In this document: piece by piece, positions 12,726 through 23,352 of the stretch
Numbering within the stretch: the first letter of the stretch is position 1
How the letters are laid out: each line of letters begins with the position of its first letter
The notes under the pieces: model-generated
What the model saw: the letters and a program-made list of their open reading frames with translations, nothing else
Databases searched by the model: none
Told to the model about the DNA's origin: nothing
Source of the DNA: Rhinolophus ferrumequinum
Lineage: Eukaryota; Chordata; Mammalia; Chiroptera; Rhinolophidae
Direction: 5' to 3'
DNA: 64,000 nt
Assembly: GCF_004115265.2 (NCBI RefSeq)
Contig: NC_046289.1
Coordinates: 45,648,962 to 45,712,961 of the forward strand
Made by a program: the position numbers and the translations under genes

Positions 12726-12990
12726 TTAGTTTGCTGGCAGTTCTTTCATTTCAGCTGCTAACGACATGGGGCACTGGTCCGCGTTCTCACTCTCAGATCC
12801 TTGTGGGTCTGCGAGGAGAGCCTGTGATGCACGCCTCTCTTTTAACTCAACTTCCACCGGGTGTACATTGAGCTTTTCTGAGAGCAACGTCTCTCTTAGA
12901 ATGTTCAGACTGTTGTCGTCTTTGGTTCCGGCCTCCGCCAAATGTAGGGCTTCTGGAGTTTGTTTTTCTGATGGCTGCATCTTTTGATTT
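12726..12990 (-). CDS. SLC51B: SLC51B last coding exon, with C-terminal extension
   Basis: The acceptor is tctcctcccag. It encodes [18 protein letters not shown] onward, LRETLLSEK, then PQGSES where other mammals stop, then 20 further residues (beginning ENADQC, ending KELPAN) to a TAA at 12726-12728. Confidence 0.9.
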
Positions 12991-15900
12991 CTGGGAGGAG
13001 AGAAAACACTTTTGAATGTGAGTTCCCTGAGCTGGGGTACTGAGTGGTTGGGGCAGGACTGAGTCTCCCAGATGCGTTAGAGAGTTTGAGAGGGAAAATC
13101 CAGGGGGCAGTTATGGCAACTGTTGGGGGAGAGAGCCAAGATGGCTTGATGTCCTTTCAGCGGAGAAACAGCTGATGCTTTTCTGTGTCAATGTGGCTCA
13201 AAGAAGCACATACCTGGGACATACATTTAAGTCTCCTGATGCTGAGTCCTGTGTTTTCACCAAATCACGTTTTCTCCTCTCCTAGGACTGTCATCCTACT
13301 TAGTGCAGGTCCTTCTCACCCCATACCATATCCCCAGACAAACTGCAGGAAATTCTAAGGAACCTTCCTGCCTCTAGGTACCTACTTCTCCAAACCCTCC
13401 TAAACACACCAGTCATGTTGCTAAAGCCCCCTCCCAAACACCTTCAGTTGCTCCCCACCTCTCACCTCCTTAACCTGGCATCCAAGATCCAGCCTTCCTT
13501 CCAATAATTCCCCTAAACATCCTCCCGCTGAGGTTGTTTGACTCAGGGTCCACTTCCTGGCTGGAGTGGAGGGACCCAGCTGTGGTTAGAGCTGCCTGCC
13601 CAGAGTCTGCTTGGGCCGTAGAGGAGGCCGCTGCATGTCTGCGGCTCACTCGGGAGGACAGCAGCCTCGTCTCTGAGTTGACCTTGAGGGGGATGCTTCC
13701 TGACAGGGTGAGATGCAAGGTCGTATTCTTAGAGGCTCCACCTCTCCGGCTCCTTCTGCAGCTTACATCTAGGGTGATCTTGCTAAAACATAAGCCTTTC
13801 CTGTCCCTGTACAAAGCCCTTCTCTGAATACCCATGAGATAGAACCTGAACTCTGGGTCTGGCCACGGCCACGTCTTGGCCTCCGTCTCCCCTGTACCCC
13901 TCACCCTTCTCACTCTCCATGCCACAGCCACACAGGCCCCCTCCTCCCGCCTTGAGTTCGGTGCCTGTTGTCCCTTGGTCTGGAAAGCGTCCACAACCCA
14001 CCCTCCCTCTCTTTGCCCTGAAAGCCCCAGATCCCAGCTCTGTGCTCCCACAACACTCTGTAGATCTGACAGTCACCGTCTGTCACTCTGAGCTACAGTC
14101 ATCTCCCCACCAAACTGTAAATTGCACAAGGCTGGGACTGAGTCAGTTTTGGCCACTACTGTGGCTCCCATCTCAGCACAGAGCTTGGCCCAGAGCTTGT
14201 GCCCAGCTCTTATCTGTGGAATGGATGATGAAGGGTCCATGGCAGTTCGTAACGACTAGTTCTCAATGTGAACTATGTGGGGTATTTCTTCTGCCTTTGT
14301 AGCAGAAGTGTGAGGAAGATTCATAGATGATACAAAATATGGCACAGAAGAAAGAGCACAGATGTTAGGCCAACCCTTCCATGGATCCTCAATGACCTTG
14401 TTCTGTACAACGGGAATAAATAACTTGTGCGTGCCCCACCTTACAGAGCTGTCTTGAGAATCAAATGAGAAAATGTGAAGGTGCTTTTAAAATGATAAAA
14501 TATTATATAGATTTGAGAAAGGGATTCTCATTATTGTTTCAAAATTACTGAAAGTGACGACTGATGGGTATATAGTCATTGTTGAATGAATGAATGAATG
14601 AATGGGGATTAGTGAACCAAGCATTTATTGATTGCTGGGACCAGACACTGCCAGTTGCTTGGGGAAACAAAGTTGAGTCAAATGTGACCCCTGCCCTCAA
14701 GGAGCTCCCAAATATTAGCCCTAGAATCATCTAGAAAGTTTAAGCAAATGCCACTGCCCAGGTCCCACCCCAGACCATTGTGCCAGAATGTCCAAGGCAA
14801 GGCACAGCATTCCATACTTTTAATATTTCCTCTCAGTTGATTTCATTGTACGTCCAGAGTTGAGGAGTATTGTCATTATAAAAATGTTAAAACTACCCCC
14901 GGAGCCTCTGTGGCTCTCAGGTCTCTGTCTGAGCCCTGCATTTGACCTTAGAGCAGGGCAAGGCTCTCCCCTGTAACAGCACCCCTAACAATCCTAGGAG
15001 GAAGGGATTGGTTATTATCACCATTCACAGGAGGAGACACTGGTTCGGAGGTATAGAGTAGAGTGCCCTGCTAGTGAGTGGCAGAGCTGGAATTTGAACC
15101 CAGGCCTGTGGCTCCAGAGCTAGAGACCCTGACCCCTGAGACATACCAGCCCCTGCCCTGCTCACTGGCCAGGGGTGGGGGTGGGAACTGGGGACAGTTG
15201 CTGGTTTTTCAACAGCTTTGGGTTCTCAAAAGACCCTGAGGGCTGCATTTGGCTGACTTAGAGGGTGGACAGCCAGGCCCATAGATGATTTCTCTTGAGA
15301 GGGCAGGGCCCCACCCGCAGACCAGCTCCTCACCTGTTTGCCTTGATGCTCCTTTCCAGGAGGACAATGCTTATCACGATCACCACGCCCATCAAGACAA
15401 AAATGGAAATATTCCAAGGAGAAGCTGGGGAGGGACACATAGAACAGAGCCTTGAGCAGAAGCAGGGTGCCCCGCAGGCCCACTAGCAGTTGGTGCCTGG
15501 GCCCAGACACAGCTCACAGCATCCATTATCCCCTGCTGTGGCCCAGGTATTATAGAGAGACTCCAAGTAAGGTGAAGATGAGCCCCTTTCCCTGCGGGAA
15601 CTCCAGTGTGTGTGTGTGGGGGCAGTGGTGCAGTAACAATCTCTGCTATGGAGCAGCCCAATCCAATGGGGGACAGCACTGCAGTTGGATAATAGTGGGG
15701 TCCAGATAGACTTCACAATCTTCAAAGTTTTGCCAGGGACTGGCATGAGGTGCAAGGAAAGGGAAGGAAGGAAGGAAGGAAGGGAGGGAGGGAGGGAGGA
15801 AGGAAGGAAGGAAGGAAGAGAAGGAAGGAAGGAAGGAAGGAAAGAAGGAAGGAAGGAAGGAAGGAAGGAAAGAAGGAAGGAAGGAAGGAAAAGAAGGAAG

Positions 15901-16956
15901 GAAGGAAAGAAAGAGGGAAGGAACAAGAGAGGGAGAGGAAGGGAGTGAAGGAAGGAGAGAGGGAGGAAGGGAGTAAGGGAGAGAGGAAGGAAAGAAGGAA
16001 GGAAGGAAGATAGGAAGGAAGGAAGGAAAGAAGGAAGGAAAGAAGGAACAAGAGAGGGAGAGAGGAAGGGAGAGAAAGAAGGAGAGAGGGAGGGAGGGAG
16101 GGAGGGCGGGAGGGAGAAGTGGCAGTTAAACCAGTTTCAACAGCTGCCCACAGATAACGCATAAAGTGGGTAATAGGAATTTGGCTAATCCAGATTTCTC
16201 CACACTGTACCAAAATGAGGCAGGATCCAGCCTCACAGCTTTTGCATTTGCTGTTCTTCCCCACATAATCTGCATAGCTGACTCCTTCACGCCAGCAGGC
16301 TTTGTTCAAATGTCACCTCAGTGGGGCCTTCCTTGACCACATTACCTGCCCTTGCTGCCTACTTCCTATCCCCTTTCTCTGCTTCACTTTTCTCCTCACT
16401 TTTGTCTCTTAGCCCTGGAATCCAGAAAGTTTAACAAAATGCTACTGTCCAATTCATCACCGACACTATGCATTTTGGTAATTTGTTTATTTTCTATCTC
16501 TTTCATAAAACATATGCTCCACAGAGGCAGAGATTTTCGTGTTTCATTCACTACTGTAACCCCAGTGCTGAGACCAGTGCTTGGCGCACAGAAGGAACTC
16601 AATAAATATTTGTGAATGATTGGCTGGACGAGTACATGAATGACCACACCCTCCCCGTGGGGTGAGGAGGATGAGGTTCAGCCATACCCCCCTGGGTACA
16701 GACCCCCTCAGCCTCAGGCCCTGTCTTGGAGGAAATGTGCAGCCTGCCTCGTAAGAGGGGGCCGAGTATGAGGGGACCATATGGAGGGGGGCTTCAGCCA
16801 GAGTCCACTGTTTGTGTTGAGAGCACACACATTCCAGACACCCGTCCCCCACCACTTACCATCTTCTACCCGAAAAACCCAAAGCATTTCTTCCAGCAGC
16901 TCCTGAGGCACTGCAGAGCCAGCTAGGGCTTGGGTAACTTCCTCACTGTGGTCCAT
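12726..16956 (-). CDS. SLC51B: SLC51B, organic solute transporter subunit beta (OSTbeta)
   Basis: SLC51B pairs with SLC51A (OSTalpha) in the basolateral membrane of enterocytes, bile-duct and kidney cells, where the dimer exports bile acids and steroid conjugates by facilitated diffusion. Coding exons on the minus strand are 16860-16956, 15334-15424 and 12726-12990, and phases join cleanly to 150 residues. The start MDHSEEVTQ was chosen over an upstream in-frame ATG at 16989 because it aligns with the known mammalian start. The protein has an acidic N-terminus with the conserved [10 protein letters not shown], then ASPWN directly before a single transmembrane helix ([16 protein letters not shown]), then the basic RSIKANR stop-transfer and an acidic tail ([14 protein letters not shown]). 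Human and mouse proteins are 128 residues and end PDPQETES; here the equivalent PQGSES is followed by 20 more residues. Identification is firm. Confidence 0.95.
13290..14240 (+). repeat. L2 LINE fragment, sense
   Basis: Pyrimidine-rich text typical of the L2 3' half: 'cacaccagtcatgttgctaaa', 'cttctcactctccatgcc', 'aaattgcacaaggctgggact', 'agcacagagcttggcc', 'tctgtggaatggatgatgaa'. The middle (about 13530-13740) does not fit and may be unrelated sequence. It lies in SLC51B intron 3. Confidence 0.65.
14570..14720 (-). repeat. L2 LINE 3' end, antisense
   Basis: It runs 'gaatgaatgaatg', 'aagcatttattgattgctggg' and 'tgacccctgccctcaaggagctcc', the reverse of the L2 3' terminus. An antisense MIR follows at about 15000-15130 ('cagagctggaatttgaacccagg'). 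Confidence 0.65.
15334..15424 (-). CDS. SLC51B: SLC51B transmembrane exon
   Basis: The acceptor is cctccccag and the donor CAG|GTGAGG. It encodes [13 protein letters not shown] and the rest of the single membrane helix to ERSIKAN. The first Ala codon is split with the preceding exon, exactly as expected for this gene. Confidence 0.93.
15757..16113. repeat. Long polypurine microsatellite, (GGAA)n/(GGGA)n/(GAAA)n
   Basis: About 350 bases are almost entirely A and G on the plus strand, made of GGAA, GGGA and GAAA units with few interruptions. It lies in SLC51B intron 2 between the first coding exon and the membrane exon, so the SLC51B pre-mRNA is pyrimidine-only across it. The long frames across it are repeat artefacts. 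Confidence 0.95.
16190..16625 (+). repeat. L2 LINE 3' end, sense
   Basis: It contains 'caaatgtcacctcagtggggccttcc', 'atgctccacagaggcagagattt' and the terminal 'agtgcttggcgcacagaaggaactcaataaatatttgtgaatgat', all L2 3' end landmarks. Confidence 0.8.
16860..16956 (-). CDS. SLC51B: SLC51B first coding exon
   Basis: It encodes residues 1-32, MDHSEEVTQ to WVFRVED. The donor is GATG|GTAAGT. A good acceptor (ctttgtttccag) lies upstream on the minus strand at 17071-17072, so the whole exon is probably 16860-17070 with untranslated sequence in front of the ATG. Confidence 0.92.
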
Positions 16957-17070
16957 GCCCCACTTCTGATTATGGGACGTTTCTGACAATGAAGTCCTTA
17001 GGCCTCTTCACTCCCCAGCTGCCCTTCTGGCCTCCTAGATTCTGGTTCCTGAGCAACGCCCTGCAGACCC

Positions 17071-20000
17071 CTGGAAACAAAGCAGAGAACATGACTGGAT
17101 ATCCCACCCCAGTTTGACCTCCCTCTCCTCCCAAACCCAGTTCTCTGGCCCCAAGTTACAGGACCAGAACAGCCCGACTCCAGAGCAGGTAGGGTCTGCA
17201 GAGGCAGAGACTATAGAAGTGGGAATCATGAATTTTTATTAAAACCCATCACGCGTGGGAAGGAGCATTGACCTGGGAGTGAGGAAGACCCCGCCACTAA
17301 CGGGCTGTGGGACCCTCGTAGGGGACATCTTCCATGTTTGCCTGACCAGCATCCCCACCCAGCTTCTGCTGCCCACAGCTCTCTCCTTTACCCCAGTTCC
17401 TTAGCAAATTGTCCTATCCCTTGCCTTTCTTTTTCGTGTGGCAGTCAATCACAGGACCGTGTCTCAGGACAAAGTTTGGGCTTATCACAGTCACTGTCCT
17501 GGGGATTGGCACGCCTGTGACTCAGCTGAGAATGAGAGAAAGAGCCAAAAAAGGTAGCTGCCAACTGCTGCTGCTGAGAGCTCCCTTTCCTCAGCTACCA
17601 TCCCTACACCTAATTGGTCAGTGCTGCCCTCAGTTCAGCAACCCTCTGATAACTTCTTTTTCTTTTTCTTTCTTTCTTTTTTTTGACCTGTCATCAGAAT
17701 TGTTTTCTGTTTGTAGTGGAAGAACCAAAATCCACGCTTCCTGGCTAAATCCTTTATTAATTTGAGCCTGTTTCCATCCCCACAAAACAAAGCAGGTTAA
17801 GCTATCTGTGTTTATCAAATCTCAGTCAGATGTTGAGACCTAGTAATACAAAATAATAAATAATTTCAATTTTGGATTTTGACACAAGACCAAATCACTA
17901 TACCGAGGGATCAGAACAGAGATTTCATAGCGATCTATGTATACATGGGAACTCAATATACAATAAAGGTAGCTCTACTAACTGGTAGGGAAACGAGGAA
18001 TTATTTAGTAGAAGGTTCAGGAAAAGTGGCACATTGTTTGGAAAAAAGGAAGCCTGGATGCACATCCAACAAGCAACACATACAAAAACAGACTCCACAA
18101 TTAAAGGCTTAAAGGCAGAAGGAAAAATATGAAATTTTAAAAAGTGGCATAAAACTTCTTAAACAAAACCATAAAAGCTCAAATCATTCAATAACAACAA
18201 AAAATAGATGAATTTGATTATATCAAAAATAAGATTATTTGTTCAATGAAGAATACCATCAATAAAGTAACAAACATCTTTTCGATTGGGATAAGACACT
18301 TGCAAGGCTTAAAACCAAGAGGCTGAGATCTAGAATATACAAAAAGAAGCTAGGAACCCTAATAAAGGGGTAAAAGATCTAAACAGGCAGTTTATAGGAA
18401 ACCCAAAAGGGTAGCAGTTATGTGGAAAAAATGCTCAAACTCTTTGGTAATCAGAAGAATGAAAATTAAAACAACAATGAAATACCACTTGACAGCTATT
18501 AGATGGTCACAGTTTGGAAAGTGGGTGGTGCTGTGTGTGGTGGACCTCTAGGCCGTAGCCTGATGCGCTGATGGAGAGGGTAGACTTGGCAGCATCTAGA
18601 GAGCACATTAGTCATATTAATGGACATACCCCCGACACAACAGCTCAGCTCTTGAGTGTATAATCTCCCAAAGCCATTATCCCCAAGGGTCATAAGGAGC
18701 CACACTATTTAGGAAAATGCAAAACATATGTACACTAAACACACATTTTACAAAAATACATTTTAAAAAGACACTTTACACACATTAGGATAGTTCTCTC
18801 TGGGGGAAGAGGAGAAGGAGAACAGGAATGGAGGTAAAAATAAATAAAATAGGAGGAGGGTTTTGAACAGACCAATCATAAAACCATGTCATGGGGCTAA
18901 TAATAAAAGGCAAAGAAAAAACAAGAGGCACCAAGCGTTCTCAAGTCCCCCCGACTCTGACACTGCCTTCCGAAATAGCCTTTGGAGGCTCAGCCAGGAA
19001 CATTCAAAACAACTGCATGGCAAACAGCCAAAGAGAAAAACAGAGCACTAAAAAAAGACTAGATTGACATCAGAGTTTTCGTCAACTCTAAGTGCTCTGA
19101 GAAAACGAAGAAAACATCTACAGGTTTTGAAGGAAAATATCTCGACACAAATATAATACTAAGTTTTTCATATATGTGTGATCATTCATGGGTCACAGGG
19201 AAAAATGGAAGTCAGGGAGAAAGAAAGACCTTGATTAGACTTCTAAGGACTCAGAGGCATACTATCTATTTCCCCTTTTGAGGGAAATGTGTATATATAC
19301 TGAATAATGGAAAGACAAACTTACAGGGATGGCTAATCAATGTAGTCTTGTTTCCAGCTCCAACAGCCTCTCCAGAGCACTTGCTAAGAAGGGTTGTGAC
19401 TTTCTGTCCTTTCTCAGATGCAGGAGTGCCTGGATTAATTAGTAACAATGGCCCCTATCCCATATGCAGAACCCCCCCCCCACACACAGAGTAAAGAGTG
19501 TAAAGGTTGAGAAACCAAACACCGACTCCCTCTGGGAAGGTGGGATGGGACCTAGACACATGGTAACACTTCTGTACTGTGTACAGTTCTCCTGAGTACA
19601 CAATACCTTCATAAAAACAATACATGCAATTATATTTTTAAAAATGTACGTACTTTTGTATGTATATTTTAAATGTATATATTGTATATTTGTATGTGTT
19701 TTAAATGTATGTTGTTGAGACAACAACTTCAATTTTGGATGTTTAATTAAAGGAACTAATCATGATGTCAGTTCTTCTACCTTGATCTATAGATTCAAGG
19801 CAAATGCAATCAAAATCACAGCAAATTATTTTATGGATATCAACAAAGTGATTCTAAAGTGTATATGGAGAGGTAAAAGATCCAGAATAGTCAACACAAT
19901 ATTGAAGGAGAAGAACGAAGTGAGAGGATGGATGCTACCCAGCTAACTTCAAGACTTCCTATAAAGCTGCAGCAATCATGACAGAGTGGTATTGGAACTC

Positions 20001-20460
20001 ATCAGAGAGGTGTCCAAACTTGCATGTGGGCTGATGTCCACAGTGCAATGTGTGTTTTAAATATGTTGTAATAAACATATACCAACCAACAAAATGACAG
20101 GAGGCATGCAAGTCCAGAAGCGGGAGTCAGCCTTCCTTGACTGTGTTAGATGCCACAGAAACAAAGACACGTTTCCCTCAGAACACTTACCCAGTTTCCT
20201 TTTAGAGTGAGCATTGTATTAATATCCCTGCTTTTAAAAATTATTAACTACATTTCATGATTTATTTGGATTTCATTTTTCCATTAATGCCTTTTTCCTG
20301 TCCCAGGAATCCCATCCAGAATATCATATTGCATTTAGTTGTCCTGTCTCCTTAGACCCCTCTGGGAGATTCCTACATTGTAAACAGGGCGTAACCATCT
20401 GGTTTGTGATTCCTACCGAAACCCTGGGCTACCATCCGCATGGAGGTGGAAGGCACTTAC
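17071..20460 (-). other. SLC51B: SLC51B intron 1 with old L1 fragments
   Basis: The stretch between the probable untranslated exon 1 and the first coding exon holds degraded sense-strand L1 ORF2-derived text: about 17820-18510 ('gaaaattaaaacaacaatgaaataccactt') and about 19730-20000 ('ctatagattcaaggcaaatgcaatcaaaat', 'cttcctataaagctgcagcaatcatgac'). The segments are not in normal L1 order, so they are separate or rearranged fragments. No exon is supported. Confidence 0.55.
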
Positions 20461-20680
20461 CCTGGGTCCTGGGTGCCGGGGGCCTGCCTTGATCTACTGT
20501 TGGGAGCGACACTGATTTCTATGTGTCTTCTTCCTCCTCTCACAGGAGCGCTGGATGGTCTTTGCACCTGAGTGCTCTGCAGGGCTGTCACCTGGAGGGC
20601 AGTGCTGCAGCCTGTGGCGGCCCAGCCCATCTGGTAGCTCTGCTCTTATCACACACCCAGGCCTGGAGCCTTCTCTGCTA
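20461..20680 (-). other. SLC51B: Probable SLC51B untranslated exon 1 (3' border at 20461)
   Basis: On the minus strand a strong donor, CCCAGG|GTAAGT, ends at 20461. It lies about 3.4 kb upstream of the coding-exon acceptor at 17071 and makes the gene about 8 kb long, as in human. No ATG-led SLC51B sequence is present here, consistent with an untranslated exon. The transcription start is not visible in the sequence and the upstream border is a guess. Confidence 0.4.
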
Positions 20681-20685
20681 CTCTG

Positions 20686-20698
20686 GGGTGACTGACCT
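20686..20698 (-). promoter_or_regulatory. Candidate FXR/RXR inverted repeat (IR-1) upstream of SLC51B
   Basis: The minus strand reads AGGTCA G TCACCC: two hexamers inverted around one base, one perfect and one with a single departure from the RGKTCA consensus. OSTbeta is a known FXR target in human and mouse. The site lies about 225 bases upstream of the probable exon 1 donor, where a promoter-proximal element is expected. Confidence 0.5.
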
Positions 20699-20759
20699 CT
20701 TGAATGAGTGGCCTCAGACAGCAAACAGGCTCCACCCAACTCTCACAATTTGAAAGAAC

Positions 20760-22115
20760 CAGCAACCCAATACTTTCCTTCTTATATGTTGGCCTCAAGT
20801 AAGAGTAAATATCCAGACCCTCTTGCTAGCCCAGTGGAATAGGCTTGGGAGGATCCGCAGTCTGAGGATTCCATCATTGCAGGAGGACATGTGATATGCC
20901 CACTCCAGTCCAGGCCTCTGTCTCCTGGTATTATCAATATTTAATCAGGGAGAAAGGAGCCAAGCCTGGCCTTTTACAGACTGTGCTTTCTCACAGTGAA
21001 GGTCATGGCCTTATATGAATTCCTCACAAGAAGCTATAAAATGAGACTGTTAGAGGGCTAGGAGTGGGGGAAGGCAAGACTAGTGAGGCTGTATGAGTGC
21101 CCGAGAAAGGAAAAAGCAGGCCAGGTCCAACAGCACTGACACGGAAGGGCTTGGTAGGGAAGTGGGAGCAATGTGCTCCTCCCACGGGGCCACATGTGTT
21201 CCATTCTGATCACCAGTGGGCTCTGGCCTTTTCTACCTACTGGCTCCTTGCATCTCCAACAGACTTGGAGTTGGCTCGGCAAGGAGTGAGGTTTCCATTT
21301 CACAAATGAGGTAACAGGTTGAGTAGGGTCAAGTGACAGGTGCAAGTTCCTCTAGTTGTTAAGCACTGGCCAACAGTATGGATGACAGCATAGTGCAGAG
21401 GAAAGGAGACCCAATAGGGAACCTAGAGGCCTATATGGAGCTCCAGCAGCTCATTATTTTGTAACTCATTCATTCATTCATTCAATAAATATTACTTGAG
21501 TAGGACCTACTACATAGATTCATCGTAAATAAGACAGGCAAGGACCCTGCTCTCCAGGCGCTCATACTCCAGGGAACGGGGACAAATAGGCAACACAGAA
21601 GTAAGCAAAAACATAAATAAGGTAATTTCAGCTAGCAACAATTTCTGTGAATACTTTAAACAGCAAAATGATATAGAAAGAGATGGGGTAGGGGAGCCAT
21701 GATTACAATATTCCTGTACTAAAAACTGAAGGACAAGGAGTTAACCATGCAAAGACCTGGCACAGCAGGCACAAAAGCGCTGTGGAAATAATGAGCTTCA
21801 TGAGTTTCAGAAACAAAAAGGGCATTGTAGCTAAAGCAAGGTGGTGAGGGGATGTGGCATAAAATAAAGTCGGAGGGTAGACAAAAGCAGATCTCGCAGG
21901 GCCTTGTAAACCAGGATAAGGAGTTTGGACATAATGAGAAGCCACTGGAGGTTTTTAGGCAGGGAAGTGACGTGATCTGATTGACATTATCTAAGATCAC
22001 TTGGCCTGCTGGAAAGGGAGGAGTGGGGAGACCTACTGAGAGGCTGCTGCGTTCATCCAGGCAAGAGATAGTGGTGGTTTGGACCAGGCTGTGGAAGTGG
22101 TCAGATTCAGAGTGC
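20760..22115. other. Intergenic, with an antisense L2-type repeat
   Basis: From about 21460 the text 'cattcattcattcaataaatatt', 'ggaccctgctctccaggcgctcat' and later 'gggccttgtaaaccaggataaggag' and 'gtggtggtttggaccaggctgtgg' marks an old, long antisense LINE-type repeat that I cannot subclass. 20760-21455 shows nothing I recognise. Confidence 0.5.
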
Positions 22116-22427
22116 ATTTTGGAGAGAAAGGCAGCTGATAGATTTCAAGACAGAGGAACTCAACACTAACTCTCTGAAGCACAAAAGGAACTCAAAAGGT
22201 ATTTATTGGCTCATATAATTGGGAAGAGCAGGGTGGAGCTAACCTTAGGCATAGCTGGAACCAGAAACCTGAAGTTCCTTAGCTCTTTCTCTCTCTAGCT
22301 CTCTCTCTGCTTCTCTCTGGGTATCAGGCTCATTCCCACAGGCTGGCCGTCTCCAAGGTGCAGAAAGTTCAGTCTCACACCCTTATAGCTGAAGGGGAAA
22401 GGATCCCTTTTATCAACTCCAGTTGAT

Positions 22428-23352
22428 ACTGTGCGAAGGGTCCGGCTGTCTGCCATGTGAAAATGTTAAAAATCGAGAGACAAAGTTAGTGGAAAGAAAA
22501 GCAGGTTTATTCAGAATGCCGGCATTCTGGGAGGATGGCGGACTCCTGTCCAAAGGCCTTCTCCCCGTCCCTAGACAGGTTAGAAGGTTTTATAGGTACA
22601 TAGGAAGAAGAACAAAGGAAAAGGGGAGTCGGTCAGGCAGGTCCGAGGGCTGACATCGCTTCCTGGGGTCTGGTCTGCTTTAAGATAATGTTGACTGAGG
22701 ATGGGCCACCATGGCCTGGAGCTTTATGCATCACTAGTAAAAACTGCAAGGGAGTTACAAAATGGATTCCGATGTCTGGGAGTCTGAGGATTAAGAAATT
22801 GCTCTTTCCAGATTAAGATTCTGCTAATTAAATGGATTAACGAGGTCTGTGTAGCCTTGAGAAAGGGAACAAAACAGAGTTCTTAAGTCAATCAGTGAGG
22901 GGAGAAACAAAAGAAAACAGCTGAATATCAGGGTAGATCTATTAGGCTGGTGCAAAAGTAATTGCAGTTTAAAAGTTAAAAATAATTGTAAAAACTGCAA
23001 TTACTTTTGCACCAACCTAATAACTGTAAAACTAGCTAAGTCTAATTACAAGTGACTAGATAGCGAGCTATGAAGTGAGTCAAACTGCAGACTAGCTAAG
23101 TCTAATTACGTTATCGATTTACCGATTTTCACCCTTATACAGTTTGGCACTTTCTGGGGAACGACTACTTTAATTGTCTTGGCCTGGGTCATGTACCCAT
23201 GTTTTGGTCAGTTGTTATGGTCAAGAGGAAGGTACCAGCTCAAACCCCATGCCCCAAATTGCCAGTTCCTGATGTCAAAAGCTCAAAGACATCACGGCTG
23301 AGATTTCTGAGATTCCATCATGGTCCCAAGTAGCTGGTGCAGCCCCTGACAT
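22428..23352 (-). mobile_element. Probable solo LTR of an endogenous retrovirus (fossil), with a MITE inside
   Basis: The stretch begins TG and ends CA. Read on the minus strand it has an AATAAA about 80 bases before the end, like an LTR. A 79-bp MADE1-like MITE (22942-23020) has inserted into it and so is younger. No internal viral region is recognised next to it. Boundaries and family are uncertain. Confidence 0.4.
22942..23020. mobile_element. MADE1-like MITE (Hsmar1-type mariner ends)
   Basis: This is a 79-base near-palindrome: both arms read TTAGG(T/C)TGGTGCAAAAGTAA inwards, and the two inner parts are TTGCAGTTT-like around a short A/T-rich loop. TA lies on both sides (22940-22941 and 23021-23022). 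The arms match the ends of the 80-bp human MADE1 element and its parent Hsmar1, while the centre differs. Confidence 0.85.

Noticed and set aside
15685-16309. Long open frames on both strands rich in Lys/Arg/Glu/Gly or Ser/Leu/Pro
   Set aside because: They are translations of the purine microsatellite, with a 4-base period and no start or splice context.
16957-16989. Upstream in-frame ATG giving SLC51B an 11-residue longer N-terminus (MSETSHNQKWG)
   Set aside because: The second ATG aligns with the start of human and mouse OSTbeta (MEHSE/MDHSA), and the added residues resemble nothing in the family.
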